A stretch of 64,000 nt of DNA from Bacteroidales bacterium (lineage in GTDB: Bacteria; Bacteroidota; Bacteroidia; Bacteroidales; Bacteroidaceae). This document shows, one piece after another, positions 7,722 to 16,559 of the stretch (position 1 is its first letter; each line of letters starts with the position of its first letter). The translations under genes and the position numbers were made by a program. Where the stretch lies: positions 1-64,000 of the forward strand of contig JALEZQ010000064.1 in assembly GCA_022772475.1 (NCBI GenBank), given 5' to 3'. The notes beneath the pieces were generated by a model that searched no databases, was not told the origin of the DNA, and saw nothing but the letters and a program-made list of their open reading frames with translations.

Positions 7722-8609
7722 TTACGGCAGAAACACGACGCCGACGGAAAGGCCTTGAAACTCGGGGCCGTGGTTTGTATTCAGCACATTAAAGGGAGAG
7801 TATTTGACATAGGCACCGACGCCACGATAGACGGCCATCATGCGAAAATCGACGGTGAAGGGCGTTTGGTGGATTTTCTTCTGCACCTCCTTGTGCTTCT
7901 TGCCTTCGCTGTCGCGATAGCGGGTCTTCAGCGAAGCGTAGGTGTTGAAACTGGGGATGGCCGAGAGGCTCACTGCTGCGCGACGAGCGGGACAGAAGGT
8001 GTAGGACAGGGGCAGGGTGAGGCTGAACACTTTGATGCGCGAGAAATCGATGTCAACATTCTCGGGATAGTCCGTAATGACGGTGTGGTTTTGTTCGTCC
8101 TTGAAGAAGCGCTTTGTCCCCGTCATGCGGTAGTTGCGCCAGTTGAGGCCAAAATGGGCCGACAGGGCATGGCGCCGTCCCAAGCGTATCTCGCCTATCT
8201 CGAAGACCTCCAGCATCACTTCATGCGAACAGCCCATATCGATGTCCATACCCTCGGGGGCATTCAGGGCGGTGACGAAGCCGAAACCCAAGGCCGTTCC
8301 GAGTTCGACGTTGAACGACGTGTTGCCGGACGAGCGGCGCTTCTTGGGAATCAGATTGCAGTCGAAAAATTCGTCATACTTCTCCGAGATTTCCTGTGCG
8401 TTCCCGGCCGGACAATGGATGGTATGGGTATAGGTGTAGGAGGGCTGGTCGGGCAGTCCCTTGGCCTTGACCACGATGACGGAGTCCTGACTTTGGATGA
8501 CCACTTCCGATACGTTGTGCTGCACATAGAGCGTGTCGGCGGTCTGGGCAGCGGCTGTGCCTGCCAGAGATAGCGTAAGAGCTGCGGTGAGGAATAGATG
8601 CTTTCTCAT
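7722..8609 (-). CDS. Predicted outer-membrane beta-barrel protein
   Basis: A 295-residue protein with a clear signal peptide (MRKHLFLTAALTLSLAGTAAAQ, cleavage after AAA-Q region). Alternating hydrophobic and aromatic strands follow from about residue 95 to the C-terminus, which ends in the barrel-like GLSVGVVFLP. I do not recognise a specific family. It is the last gene of the ECF sigma / putative anti-sigma / small secreted protein operon, with gaps of 113 and 49 bases between genes. It may therefore be an envelope component or sensor of that regulon. Followed by a strong terminator. Confidence 0.7.
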   Translation of the reverse strand: MRKHLFLTAALTLSLAGTAAAQTADTLYVQHNVSEVVIQSQDSVIVVKAKGLPDQPSYTYTHTIHCPAGNAQEISEKYDEFFDCNLIPKKRRSSGNTSFNVELGTALGFGFVTALNAPEGMDIDMGCSHEVMLEVFEIGEIRLGRRHALSAHFGLNWRNYRMTGTKRFFKDEQNHTVITDYPENVDIDFSRIKVFSLTLPLSYTFCPARRAAVSLSAIPSFNTYASLKTRYRDSEGKKHKEVQKKIHQTPFTVDFRMMAVYRGVGAYVKYSPFNVLNTNHGPEFQGLSVGVVFLP

Positions 8610-8658
8610 AATGGTGTAATAGATGACGTGTTATGTTGTATATTATTTAATGCTCGTG

Positions 8659-9120
8659 CTATTTGCTTCGGCCTTTTCCGAAGCGTTTTTTGAGTTGGTC
8701 CAGCGTGGCATTGCCTTCCATATAGACCACGTTGAGTTTGTAGGGCTTGCCGCTGCCGGCTTGCCGGACGCGGTAGAACAGGTAGCCCTTGTGGCCCTCT
8801 TTGCTGAGGTTAAACTGCAGATAGGCATCGGTCACGTGGCCGTTGCGGCGGGTTATCTCGCGACTGCCGGCCTTGCGGCTGTCGCTGAGCACCATCCGCT
8901 CTATCTGGTGTACGTTCTGTTCGTTGCAGTGGTAGTCCAGACTGCGGAAGAGGGTCAGATTGTAGCCTTTGAGCGCATCGCCCGAGAGATAGACGATGAC
9001 GGCATCGCGGTCGCTGTCCAGACTGCCTGAGAACAATTGGCCTATCTCCAGACCGTCCTGCGCTACGGCGCGGACCATGCCGCAGGTCAAGAGGAGGAGA
9101 GTAAAGAGAATACGTTTCAT
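8659..9120 (-). CDS. Small exported protein (possibly DUF6108-type)
   Basis: A 153-residue protein with signal peptide (MKRILFTLLLLTCGMVRAVAQ) and no lipobox. The mature part has a conserved-looking core (GQLFSG, DRDAVIVYLSGDALKGYNLTLFRSL) and a basic tail. It resembles an uncharacterised Bacteroidales family that I recall as DUF6108, but I cannot verify this. It is the third gene of the sigma-factor operon, so it probably acts in the periplasm in the same process as the following beta-barrel protein. Confidence 0.65.
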   Translation of the reverse strand: MKRILFTLLLLTCGMVRAVAQDGLEIGQLFSGSLDSDRDAVIVYLSGDALKGYNLTLFRSLDYHCNEQNVHQIERMVLSDSRKAGSREITRRNGHVTDAYLQFNLSKEGHKGYLFYRVRQAGSGKPYKLNVVYMEGNATLDQLKKRFGKGRSK

Positions 9121-9233
9121 AGATAGGACTTTTATGAGTGTGAAAGAAGGCCTTTTGCTTGGTGGATTTTATAGAGAAAGGAGAGTGGAAGGAAGAGTGG
9201 GGTCAGGAATGCATGCCGAGCAGGGCATGGGCG

Positions 9234-9725
9234 TCACCAGCCGTCGAGCAGGTCCTGCATCTTCGTTTCGACGACCGACTCGCGCTGTTCGTTCAGCCCG
9301 ACGTTCTCGAGGCTTTCGGCCATCAGGTCAATGACGCGCTCGCTATCTTCCACCTTTTGGCCGTTGACCCACGCCACGCATCCGCCGGTGGCTGCGCTGT
9401 GCTGCCGCTCCACCATCCACAAGGCGCCGATAGCCAGGGTGGCAAAGCAGGCCGCTGCCGCCACGCGCTGCATGATGGGTAGCCGCCGCTTCTTGGCGGG
9501 ACGGGGCGCCACGGGGGCGGGCCGGGCGGCCAAGGCGGCGCGACGACGGGCCTCGGCGACATAGGCCAGGGCGGCGCGCAGGTCGTCATAGCGAGCATCG
9601 GCGTCGGCTGCCAGCAGTCGGCGCAGTTCCTGCTCTTCGTCGGGCGTGGACTGTCCGGCGTTCCACAAGGCGGCCAACCGGTCCAGCCGCGTAGATGAGG
9701 ATGAGGAAGGAAAGGGGATGTTCAT
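9234..9725 (-). CDS. Single-pass membrane protein, putative anti-sigma factor
   Basis: A 163-residue protein with an N-terminal helical cytoplasmic region (LDRLAALWNAGQSTPDEEQELRRLL), a basic Ala/Pro stretch (about 80-100), one transmembrane segment (about 103-122, VAAAACFATLAIGALWMVE) and a short periplasmic tail. This topology, and an ATGA overlap with the stop of the upstream ECF sigma gene, suggest an anti-sigma or co-regulator. There is no recognisable FecR or zinc-finger anti-sigma motif, so the role is inference from context. The ATG at 9725 is preferred because it overlaps the sigma stop. Confidence 0.65.
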   Translation of the reverse strand: MNIPFPSSSSSTRLDRLAALWNAGQSTPDEEQELRRLLAADADARYDDLRAALAYVAEARRRAALAARPAPVAPRPAKKRRLPIMQRVAAAACFATLAIGALWMVERQHSAATGGCVAWVNGQKVEDSERVIDLMAESLENVGLNEQRESVVETKMQDLLDGW

Positions 9726-10261
9726 GGCATTTGGTGATGGCGTTTGTGATAACATTCGCGGATGGCCCTGCGGGCTCTGGAGAGGTGCATGCGGACGGCG
9801 GTCTCGCTGGTACCCAGATGGGCGGCGATGTCGGCGACCGACTCGCCACAGTAGTCGTGATGGCTCAGCACATAGCGTGCCGTCGGCGTCAGTTGCTCGT
9901 TGATGAGGGCCTGCACTTCATCGAAGAGGTCCTCGCGCTCCTCGGGCGTCGGCCCATCGTCGTCGGTGGCGGGCTCGACGGCCGTCGCCACTTCTACCAT
10001 CGTCTCGGGCAAGGTCTGCTGCCGCCGCCAGGCATCGATGGCCACATGGCGCACGGTGGTAGTGAGCAGGGCGGCGGCTTCCCGGTCGTTGCTGATGGCC
10101 TCGCGACGGCTCCACAGGCGGCAGAAGGCTTCCTGAACGCTGTCTTCGGCCTCTGCGCTCCGCCCCGTCAGGCGGTAGGCGGCCTGGTGCAGCCGGCCGG
10201 CCAGCCGTCGGTAAGCCGACAGCAGGGGCGATAGAGGTCGCGTTGAGGTGTCTGTTTTCAT
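9722..10261 (-). CDS. ECF-type RNA polymerase sigma-70 factor
   Basis: A 179-residue protein with region 2 (AYRLTGRSAEAEDSVQEAFCRLWSRR, about residues 28-55) and region 4 (about 115-170), whose helix-turn-helix reads ESVADIAAHLGTSETAVRMHLSRARRAI. It directs RNA polymerase to a small regulon, probably including its own operon: sigma, putative anti-sigma, a small exported protein and a beta-barrel protein. The start MKTDTSTRP at 10261 is preferred over an upstream MPPLPP start. A GC hairpin at 10292-10320 lies in the leader. There is no adjacent SusC/SusD or TonB gene, so it is not the usual glycan-sensing sigma arrangement. Confidence 0.88.
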   Translation of the reverse strand: MKTDTSTRPLSPLLSAYRRLAGRLHQAAYRLTGRSAEAEDSVQEAFCRLWSRREAISNDREAAALLTTTVRHVAIDAWRRQQTLPETMVEVATAVEPATDDDGPTPEEREDLFDEVQALINEQLTPTARYVLSHHDYCGESVADIAAHLGTSETAVRMHLSRARRAIRECYHKRHHQMP

Positions 10262-10291
10262 GCGCAGAGGATGAGGTGGAAGAGGTGGCAA

Positions 10292-10324
10292 GCAGGGCGG
10301 CGGGCCATCCGTCGCCCTGCTTTT
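10292..10324. promoter_or_regulatory. GC-rich hairpin in the leader of the sigma gene
   Basis: GCAGGGCG (10292-10299) pairs with CGCCCTGC (10313-10320), followed by TTTT on the plus strand only. It lies between the endonuclease-family gene and the sigma gene. On the minus strand it would be a 5' leader hairpin or weak terminator without a U-run. Confidence 0.4.
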
Positions 10325-10393
10325 ATCTATATAACGCAGGCGGTGGCGTTTTGTAACATCTTTTTCTTTAAAAAAACGGAGGCGGGGCGTCGC

Positions 10394-11464
10394 TCATCGC
10401 CACACGAAGGTGGTGAGCAACGGATAGTGGTCGCTGTAGCCACCGTGGTAGATGGGGCCCATGTAGTAGCGGTGGGGCATCTTGCCGCCATACGAGCGGT
10501 CGTATTCGGAGAGGAAGTCGGGGGCGAAGATATGGCAGGCACGGGGCGGCACCTGCAGGGGTGACGTGGGGGTAAGCATGGCGGCGTTGACGGCGACATG
10601 GTCTATCCGGTTCCACATGCCGCGGTATTTGTAGGTGCCGCCGATGTCCTTAGGTGCCACGGGACGTGCGGACAGCAGGTACAGAGCGTGGCTTTCGCTG
10701 CTGCCGGCGACGGCGGCGGTGTCGGCGGGCACGGCCACGGCGCCGAGGTGGCGAAGGATGGAGGGGGCATTGGGCTCGTCGTTGAAGTCGCCGGTGATGA
10801 CGACCATGGGCACGCGGCGCATGCTGACCAGGCTGTCGGCATGGCGGCGCAGCGTCCGCGCCACTTGCTCGCGGTAGCGCATGGCGCTGAAGCGGTCGCC
10901 GCGATGGCTGGGCCAGTGGCACACCATGAGGTCGAGGGTGTCGCCGCTGCCGACCTGCCCCATGACGTGCAGCACGTCGCGGGTGAATCGGACATAGCCT
11001 GTCGGGGGCGGCACACGCAGGGAGCGGCTGGCCAGCAGCCGGAAGCGCTCGGGCTGGTAGAGCAGGGCTACGTCGATGCCGCGGCTGTCGGCCGACCGGG
11101 TGCAGACATAGCGGTAGTCCAGACGAGCCAGCCTGGTGCGCCGGCACAGGTCGCGCAGCACGCTGTCGTTCTCCACCTCGGTCAGCGCCACGAGGTCCAC
11201 GGGATGGTCGCCGCCGGCGGCGGCCAGCACGCGCACCACGCGGCCCAGTTTGCCCCAATAGCGCTGACCGGTCCACCGACGGGGTGAGGTGGGGAGAAAC
11301 TCGTAGTCGTCGAAGCCGGCATCGTGGCAGGTATCGAAGAGGTTCTCCACATTGTAGGTGAGCAGGCGCAGCGGTTCGCGCTGCCCTTGCGCCCTACCCT
11401 GCCCCACGCCTATGCCGGTCGCCAGCAGCCACAGCAGCAGGACGACAGTATGCCGCCTATTCAT
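10394..11464 (-). CDS. Exported endonuclease/exonuclease/phosphatase family protein
   Basis: A 356-residue member of the EEP (DNase I-like) fold with a signal peptide (residues 1-25, LLLWLLATGIGVGQGRAQ). Catalytic motifs are LLTYNVENLFD near 35, ALTEVENDSVL near 93, HWPSHRGD near 185, VITGDFNDEP near 225 and a C-terminal SDHYPLLTTF. The family hydrolyses phosphodiesters of nucleic acids or phospho-lipids and sugars; the exact substrate is unknown, and the location is periplasmic or extracellular. It overlaps rlmH by 8 bases, so the two are co-transcribed. Confidence 0.85.
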   Translation of the reverse strand: MNRRHTVVLLLWLLATGIGVGQGRAQGQREPLRLLTYNVENLFDTCHDAGFDDYEFLPTSPRRWTGQRYWGKLGRVVRVLAAAGGDHPVDLVALTEVENDSVLRDLCRRTRLARLDYRYVCTRSADSRGIDVALLYQPERFRLLASRSLRVPPPTGYVRFTRDVLHVMGQVGSGDTLDLMVCHWPSHRGDRFSAMRYREQVARTLRRHADSLVSMRRVPMVVITGDFNDEPNAPSILRHLGAVAVPADTAAVAGSSESHALYLLSARPVAPKDIGGTYKYRGMWNRIDHVAVNAAMLTPTSPLQVPPRACHIFAPDFLSEYDRSYGGKMPHRYYMGPIYHGGYSDHYPLLTTFVWR

Positions 11465-11930
11465 GATGGTAGGGTTCGCCGCGCAGGATGGTCATGGCGC
11501 GGTAGCACTGTTCCACAAAGATGAGGCGCACCATCTGGTGCGAGAAGGTCATGCGCGAGAGCGATATCTTCTCGCGCGCTGCGGCATAGACGGCGGCGGA
11601 GAAGCCGTAGGGCCCGCCGACGACGAAGACCACGCGCCGCACACCGGCTACCTGAAGGCGCTGCAGACGGTCGGCAAACTCGACCGAGCGGTATTCCTTA
11701 CCGCCCTCGTCGAGGAGGATGAGGTGGTCGCCCTCGCGCAGACGCTTGAGGATGAGTTCGCCCTCACGCTCTTTCTGCACGGCCTCGGTCAGGGCGGAGG
11801 TATTTTTGAGGGCGGGTATCTCTTCTATCTCGAAGGGGGTGTAGTGACCCAGCCGCGCAACGTACTCGTCAATGAGGCTGCAAAGGGCCTTGCCCGTGGT
11901 CTTGCCGACGACGACAAACTGTATCTTCAT
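11457..11930 (-). CDS. rlmH: 23S rRNA (pseudouridine1915-N3)-methyltransferase
   Basis: A 157-residue SPOUT-class methyltransferase that methylates pseudouridine 1915 in helix 69 of assembled 70S ribosomes using S-adenosylmethionine. Diagnostic features are the N-terminal MKIQFVVVGKT, LLDEGGKEYRSVEFAD, the knot motif VVFVVGGPYGFS and the end LSRMTFSHQMVRLIFVEQCYRA. The length is standard for the family. Overlap with the exported phosphodiesterase-like gene indicates an operon. A perfect 11-bp inverted repeat separates it from the zinc-ribbon gene upstream. Confidence 0.97.
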   Translation of the reverse strand: MKIQFVVVGKTTGKALCSLIDEYVARLGHYTPFEIEEIPALKNTSALTEAVQKEREGELILKRLREGDHLILLDEGGKEYRSVEFADRLQRLQVAGVRRVVFVVGGPYGFSAAVYAAAREKISLSRMTFSHQMVRLIFVEQCYRAMTILRGEPYHHE

Positions 11931-11970
11931 GTTTCTTTGGCTCTATACTGATATGTTAGGTATATGACGG

Positions 11971-12021
11971 CACAGCCCTCCGCAGATTCCTCACGATTGG
12001 GGGAAACGGTGGAGGGCTGTG
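11971..12021. terminator. Long-loop hairpin between the zinc-ribbon gene and rlmH
   Basis: CACAGCCCTCC (11971-11981) pairs perfectly with GGAGGGCTGTG (12011-12021). T-rich DNA follows only on the plus side. For the minus-strand genes it may be an RNA-processing or stabilising hairpin or a weak terminator. Confidence 0.45.
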
Positions 12022-12108
12022 TTTTCTATTTTGCCGGCACGGTGGCGAGGAAGGGAGGCAGCAGGCTGGGCGCGCTGCAACAGGTCCGTCCTCTGCCATA
12101 CCCGCTCT

Positions 12109-12918
12109 TTACTCGGCCTTCTTGCGCAGGCGGCGCTTGGGCTTCTCCTCGACGGGAGCCTCGGTCTTGACGCCGGCCAGTTCGGGGTCGATCATGATGC
12201 GGCCGCAGTATTCGCAGACGATGATTTTCTTGCGCATACGGATGTCGAGCTGGCGCTGGGGCGGAATTTTGTTGAAGCAGCCGCCGCAGGCATCGCGCTC
12301 CACATAGACCACGCCCAGACCGTTGTGGGTGTTGTTGCGGATGCGCTTGAAGGCGGAGAGCAGGCGGGGCTCGATGCACATTTCAAGGTCCTGGGCCTTC
12401 TCGCGCAGTTTCTCTTCCTCGGCCTTGGTCTCTTCGGTAATCTCCTCGAGTTCGGACTTCTTCACGTCGAGGTCGGCACGGCGCTCGGCCAGGGTGGCGT
12501 TACACTGGGCCACGTCGGCCTTCTTGGCATCGATGGCGCGCATGGCCTCGGCGATGCGCTTCATCTGCAGTTCAATCTCGAGCGACTGAAACTCAATCTC
12601 CTTGGTGAGCATGTCATACTCGCGGTTGTTCTTCACGTCGTTGAGCTGGCTCTTGTAGCGCTCAACGGCGGCCTTGGCCTCGGCTATTTTGGCGTTCTTC
12701 TCGTCGATGCCGGCGGAGATGGTCTTCACCTCATCGTTGTATTTGCCAAGGCGGGTGGTGAGGCCTTCTATTTCGTCTTCAAGGTCGGCCACTTCCAGGG
12801 GGAGCTCGCCGCGCAGGGTCTTGATACGGTCGATCTGCGAGAGCATGGTCTGCAACTGATAGAGATTCTTCAGTTTCTGCTCAACAGACATTTCTGTGAT
12901 GTCTTTCTTCGTGGACAT
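12109..12918 (-). CDS. Coiled-coil protein with C-terminal C4 zinc ribbon
   Basis: A 269-residue cytoplasmic protein. Residues about 15-190 are heptad-rich coiled coil (EVADLEDEIEGLTTRLGKY and similar). The C-terminus has a zf-RING_7-type ribbon with paired cysteines CGGC and CEYCG about 25 residues apart, then a basic tail (KPKRRLRKKAE). The family is widespread in bacteria, usually next to the Nif3-like gene as here (69-base gap). Nucleic-acid or secretion-chaperone roles have been suggested, but the function is not firmly known. Confidence 0.85.
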   Translation of the reverse strand: MSTKKDITEMSVEQKLKNLYQLQTMLSQIDRIKTLRGELPLEVADLEDEIEGLTTRLGKYNDEVKTISAGIDEKNAKIAEAKAAVERYKSQLNDVKNNREYDMLTKEIEFQSLEIELQMKRIAEAMRAIDAKKADVAQCNATLAERRADLDVKKSELEEITEETKAEEEKLREKAQDLEMCIEPRLLSAFKRIRNNTHNGLGVVYVERDACGGCFNKIPPQRQLDIRMRKKIIVCEYCGRIMIDPELAGVKTEAPVEEKPKRRLRKKAE

Positions 12919-12987
12919 AATATAGCGGGGTTTAAGTGATGATTGTTCTGTCGTGCTTATGTATAAACGGCGTCGCCGCCGCCGGTC

Positions 12988-13773
12988 CTACGCCAGTGTG
13001 CGTATGGGGTTGGTGCAGGTGCGTGCCACGTGGAGGGGCAGTCCGTGACAGGCGTCACGCAGCAGGTCGGCCATGAGAGCGGGGGTAAACTGCTCTGTTT
13101 CGTAATGGCCTGCCACGGCTATCCACATGTGCTGCTCGTGTCCGAAGTAGCGGTGGTAGCCCATCTCGCCGGTGAGAAACAGGTCGGCGCCGCTCTGCAG
13201 GGCGGCCTCCATCAGGCTCTCGCCGGCACCGCCGCACAGGGCCACGCGGCGGATGGGGCGCTGCGGGCCTTCGGCGTAGTGCAGGCTCGTACAGCCCAGG
13301 ACGCGGCGGATGTGGGCCAGCATGTCCATGGGCGCCATGGCCTTGGGACATTCGGCCAGCAGGCCGCCGCCATTGCCGGCGTCGTCAATGGGGGCAAGGG
13401 GGGCGATGGGGGTCAGGCCAAGGGCCCGGGCCAAACGGTGGTTGACGCCGCCTCGAGCATTGTCGAGGTTGGTATGCGCGGCATAAATGCCCACACCGGC
13501 GCGGATGGCTCGCCGCACACAGCGCGTCACCTGCGTGGCGTCGTCAATGCGCTTCACCCCGCGGAAGAGCAGGGGATGGTGGGCCACCACCAGATTGCAA
13601 CCGTGGGCCACAGCCTCGTCGATGACGGCCTCGGTGACGTCAAGACACAATAATACCCCTGACACTTCTTCGCCCTCTGTTAATCCGATCTGCAGGCCGG
13701 CATTGTCGTAGCCTTCCTGCAGGGGCAGAGGTGCGAACCGTTCAAGGGCCGCAACTACTTCCTTTATGGTCAT
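12988..13773 (-). CDS. Nif3-like dinuclear metal-centre protein
   Basis: A 261-residue member of the NIF3/YbgI/DUF34 family, which forms toroidal hexamers with a two-metal site. Metal-binding motifs are visible: VAHHPLLF, AHTNLDNARGGV near residue 100 and a C-terminal GHYETEQ. It is the short form without the central PII-like insertion. The start MTIKEVVAALERF at 13773 is chosen; the open frame upstream is Cys/Arg-rich and crosses the promoter. GTP cyclohydrolase I type 2 annotations exist for this family but are doubtful. Conserved gene pair with the zinc-ribbon gene. Confidence 0.9.
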   Translation of the reverse strand: MTIKEVVAALERFAPLPLQEGYDNAGLQIGLTEGEEVSGVLLCLDVTEAVIDEAVAHGCNLVVAHHPLLFRGVKRIDDATQVTRCVRRAIRAGVGIYAAHTNLDNARGGVNHRLARALGLTPIAPLAPIDDAGNGGGLLAECPKAMAPMDMLAHIRRVLGCTSLHYAEGPQRPIRRVALCGGAGESLMEAALQSGADLFLTGEMGYHRYFGHEQHMWIAVAGHYETEQFTPALMADLLRDACHGLPLHVARTCTNPIRTLA

Positions 13774-13857
13774 ATCGGGAGGTTTAGGTGAACTCGCACA
13801 CCGGCTTGCCGTGGATACACAGCGCCGGCACAAGGTTCACTTTGAACTATGTGGCTG

Positions 13858-13865
13858 CAAAGTTA
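13858..13865 (-). promoter_or_regulatory. -7 box TAACTTTG for the Nif3-like / zinc-ribbon operon
   Basis: Minus-strand TAACTTTG, about 85 bases before the ATG at 13773. Confidence 0.5.
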
Positions 13866-13961
13866 GCAATTTTATCGGAAAGCGGGTGCGGCCGAAATGT
13901 AAAAAATTGGCTCACAGCTCACGATGGCGCTACGATGACGCTACGATGGCGCTGACTATAC

Positions 13962-14011
13962 AAAAAAGCCTCTGCCGCCTGTGCTCCGAGGGGGAGGACT
14001 GGCGGCAGAGG
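13962..14011 (-). terminator. Terminator of the tyrosine autokinase gene
   Basis: CCTCTGCCGCC (13969-13979) pairs with GGCGGCAGAGG (14001-14011). On the minus strand it runs into CTTTTTTG. It is 33 bases past the stop at 14045; a run of ten G bases (14030-14039) lies between. Confidence 0.85.
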
Positions 14012-14044
14012 TTTGGGATGGTTGCCGTTGGGGGGGGGGCTGGA

Positions 14045-16474
14045 CTATAACTCCGACTTGGCATAATAGTTGTGCTTGCCATAGCCGTAGGAGTAGCCAT
14101 AGGAATAGCCGTAACGGTAGTTGGCATAGCGTCCGCTGACGTACTTGGTGCCGTTGAGCAGGATGGCCATGTTCTTGCACTTCTTCTCTTCGTAGAGTTT
14201 GCTGACCTGCGGCAGCACGCGGCGGTCCATAAGGCCGGCACGTACGACGAAGAGGCAGACATCGGCATATTTCATGACGATAGAGGTATCGGCCACGATT
14301 TCGAGCGGCGGGCAGTCCATCATGATGACGTCATATTCTGCGCGGAGGATGTCCATCATCTTGGCCATGCGGGGACCCTGCAGGAGCTCGGCGGGGTTGG
14401 GGGGCACGGTGCCGACGGGCAGGACGTCAACGCCCGGAGCCATCTTATCGTGCTGGATGACGTCGTGAATGTCGTCTATCTGGCCGCCGAGGTAGGCCGT
14501 CACACCGGTGCCGCCTAAGCCTTTGGCCATGTAGGACAGCGAGCAGTGGCGAAGGTCCATGTCCATGGCCAGCACGCGCTTGCCGCGCAGGGCGATCGAG
14601 GCGGAGAGGTTGCCCGAGATGAACGACTTACCGCTGCCGGGGTTGAACGAGGTGAGCATCACCACGGGGGCCTTGGCAGGCTTACCCTCATTGGCAAGGA
14701 TAGTAGGCGCGAGGAAGTAGTCGAGCTTGGTACGCACCATACGCATGGCTTCGTTGATAAGGTCTTGCGAGCCTTCGCGTACCACCACGCGGCGGGCAAC
14801 CTTCTTTTTGGCACTCCACCAATGGCGCTTCTGCGTGATGTCGGGCACTTCGCCGAGGAAGGGTACGCCGATGTCCTCGATGTCGCTGCGGCCGCGTACC
14901 GTATGGTTCATGGTCTCACGCATGAAGAAGAAGGCGCCGGGGATGGCCAGGCCGAGCACGAGGGCCATAAGCATGGTCGTGGCGCGCTTGGGCGACGTGG
15001 GGTAGTCGGAGCATACGGGCGGCTGGATGATGCTGGTGTTCCAGGCGGTATAGGTGCGCGACAGTTCGTTTTCTTCACGCTTCTGCAGGAGGAAGATGTA
15101 GAGGGCTTCCTTTACCTGCTGCTGACGCTGCACGGACATAAGGTCTTTGGCCTGACGGGGATTTTGGGCAATCTGCTGGTTGAGCGACTTGTCCTGCATC
15201 CTTACGCCGGCAATCTGCTTTTCGATCTGCTCGCCCAGGTTGTCAACGGAGCGCAGGATGGCGGTCTTCTGTGCGGCAAGGCTGCGGTCTATTTCGAGCA
15301 CGGCGGGCGAGGTTTCGCTGGAGTTGCTCACATAGCTGGCGCGGTCGAGCATCATGCGGTTGTACTCGCCGATGAGCTGCTCGATACCGTTCGAGCCGAC
15401 CAGCATACCGACGGGCAGGAGCTGGTCGTCCTTGCTCTTGTCGGACAGGCGTTCGCGCATAAAGCGTACCATAGCGAGCTGGTTGTTGAGCTGCAGCAGC
15501 TGGTCGAGGTTCTTCTGGCTTTGGGCCATATCCTTGGCCAGAGTGGCCTGGATGTCGGGCAGCAGGTTATTGCTCTTATATTCGGAGATGCTGTTATCCA
15601 CGCCGTTGAGCTCTTCAGTGATGCTGGCCAGACGTTCGTCAATAAACTTGGACGTGCTCTCGGCCATGCGGTTGCGGTCTTTCACCCACTTCTCGTTATA
15701 TACGTCGATGAGGGTCAGGATGACGTCATTGGCGCGGGCGGGGATTTCGTCCTGCATACCGAGGGTGATCACGGTCGATTCCTTCTCGGAAAGGCCGATG
15801 GTCAGACGGCTGATGTAGATGCTGCCGATGACGTTCAAGGGATACTTGCATATGGTGACTTCGCGATCCAGGAAGCTGTCGTCCCACGAGGGGGATGCCT
15901 CGATGGTCAGTTTGCCGACGGGCGTAGAGACCTGACTGCCCAGAGCAATGGTCTGGACCGTCTCTACTTTCTCCACGCCGTCGCTTGTGGGCACCTCAAA
16001 ATCGTACACCTCGGCCTCATGACGGCTATTGAGCTTCAGTTTGAAGCGGAAACTGTAGCCATCGGGAAGGGCGGCGGGAAACTTGATTTTGACGGGAGCG
16101 TCGTTGTAGAGCGGACGCACATGAAAACCCTCCTTCACCGACATCTGGAGGTCCAGATGCAGGCGCTTGGCGGTTTCCTGCATCATCACGGGGGCCGAAA
16201 TGGTCAGGATTTCGTTGTTGATATTCGTTTTCGACTTGAACAACCCCAAATCCTGAAAAGCGGCCTGCATACCGCCGCTACCGCCATCCTTATCATCGCG
16301 GATGAGCAGCTGGGCAGAAGCCGAATAGATGGGCGTCGTGCGGAGGAGTTTGAAGAATGCCAAACTCAGGGCGATAATAGCACAGCCAACGAACCAGTAC
16401 CAGTGCGACAGCACCAGCATCCAGATATTCTCAAGGCTAAAGCTATCTTTTTCCTTGTCCACTTCTTGTGACAT
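14045..16474 (-). CDS. Polysaccharide-biosynthesis BY-kinase (Wzc-like fusion of chain-length determinant and tyrosine autokinase)
   Basis: An 809-residue inner-membrane protein that controls chain length or export of surface polysaccharide through cycles of autophosphorylation. Parts in order: N-terminal transmembrane segment (about residues 12-40), a Wzz-like periplasmic domain with coiled coil (about 50-470), a second transmembrane segment (about 500), and a cytoplasmic kinase domain with Walker A FNPGSGKS near 610, Walker A' VLAMDMDLR near 635 and Walker B VIMMDCPPLE. The C-terminal tail has about ten tyrosines in 30 residues (RYANYRYGYSYGYSYGYGK), the usual phospho-acceptor cluster. The start MSQEVDKEKDS is at 16474. 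No Wza-like exporter or glycosyltransferases are adjacent, so the capsule locus it serves is elsewhere. Confidence 0.92.
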   Translation of the reverse strand: MSQEVDKEKDSFSLENIWMLVLSHWYWFVGCAIIALSLAFFKLLRTTPIYSASAQLLIRDDKDGGSGGMQAAFQDLGLFKSKTNINNEILTISAPVMMQETAKRLHLDLQMSVKEGFHVRPLYNDAPVKIKFPAALPDGYSFRFKLKLNSRHEAEVYDFEVPTSDGVEKVETVQTIALGSQVSTPVGKLTIEASPSWDDSFLDREVTICKYPLNVIGSIYISRLTIGLSEKESTVITLGMQDEIPARANDVILTLIDVYNEKWVKDRNRMAESTSKFIDERLASITEELNGVDNSISEYKSNNLLPDIQATLAKDMAQSQKNLDQLLQLNNQLAMVRFMRERLSDKSKDDQLLPVGMLVGSNGIEQLIGEYNRMMLDRASYVSNSSETSPAVLEIDRSLAAQKTAILRSVDNLGEQIEKQIAGVRMQDKSLNQQIAQNPRQAKDLMSVQRQQQVKEALYIFLLQKREENELSRTYTAWNTSIIQPPVCSDYPTSPKRATTMLMALVLGLAIPGAFFFMRETMNHTVRGRSDIEDIGVPFLGEVPDITQKRHWWSAKKKVARRVVVREGSQDLINEAMRMVRTKLDYFLAPTILANEGKPAKAPVVMLTSFNPGSGKSFISGNLSASIALRGKRVLAMDMDLRHCSLSYMAKGLGGTGVTAYLGGQIDDIHDVIQHDKMAPGVDVLPVGTVPPNPAELLQGPRMAKMMDILRAEYDVIMMDCPPLEIVADTSIVMKYADVCLFVVRAGLMDRRVLPQVSKLYEEKKCKNMAILLNGTKYVSGRYANYRYGYSYGYSYGYGKHNYYAKSEL

Positions 16475-16559
16475 AGCAAAATGGTGTTTGTTATTAATTA
16501 TAGTTTGTTTTCTTTCGTTCTTTAGTATGCCCTTCGCTGAGGGCACGCTTAACGCTGCG

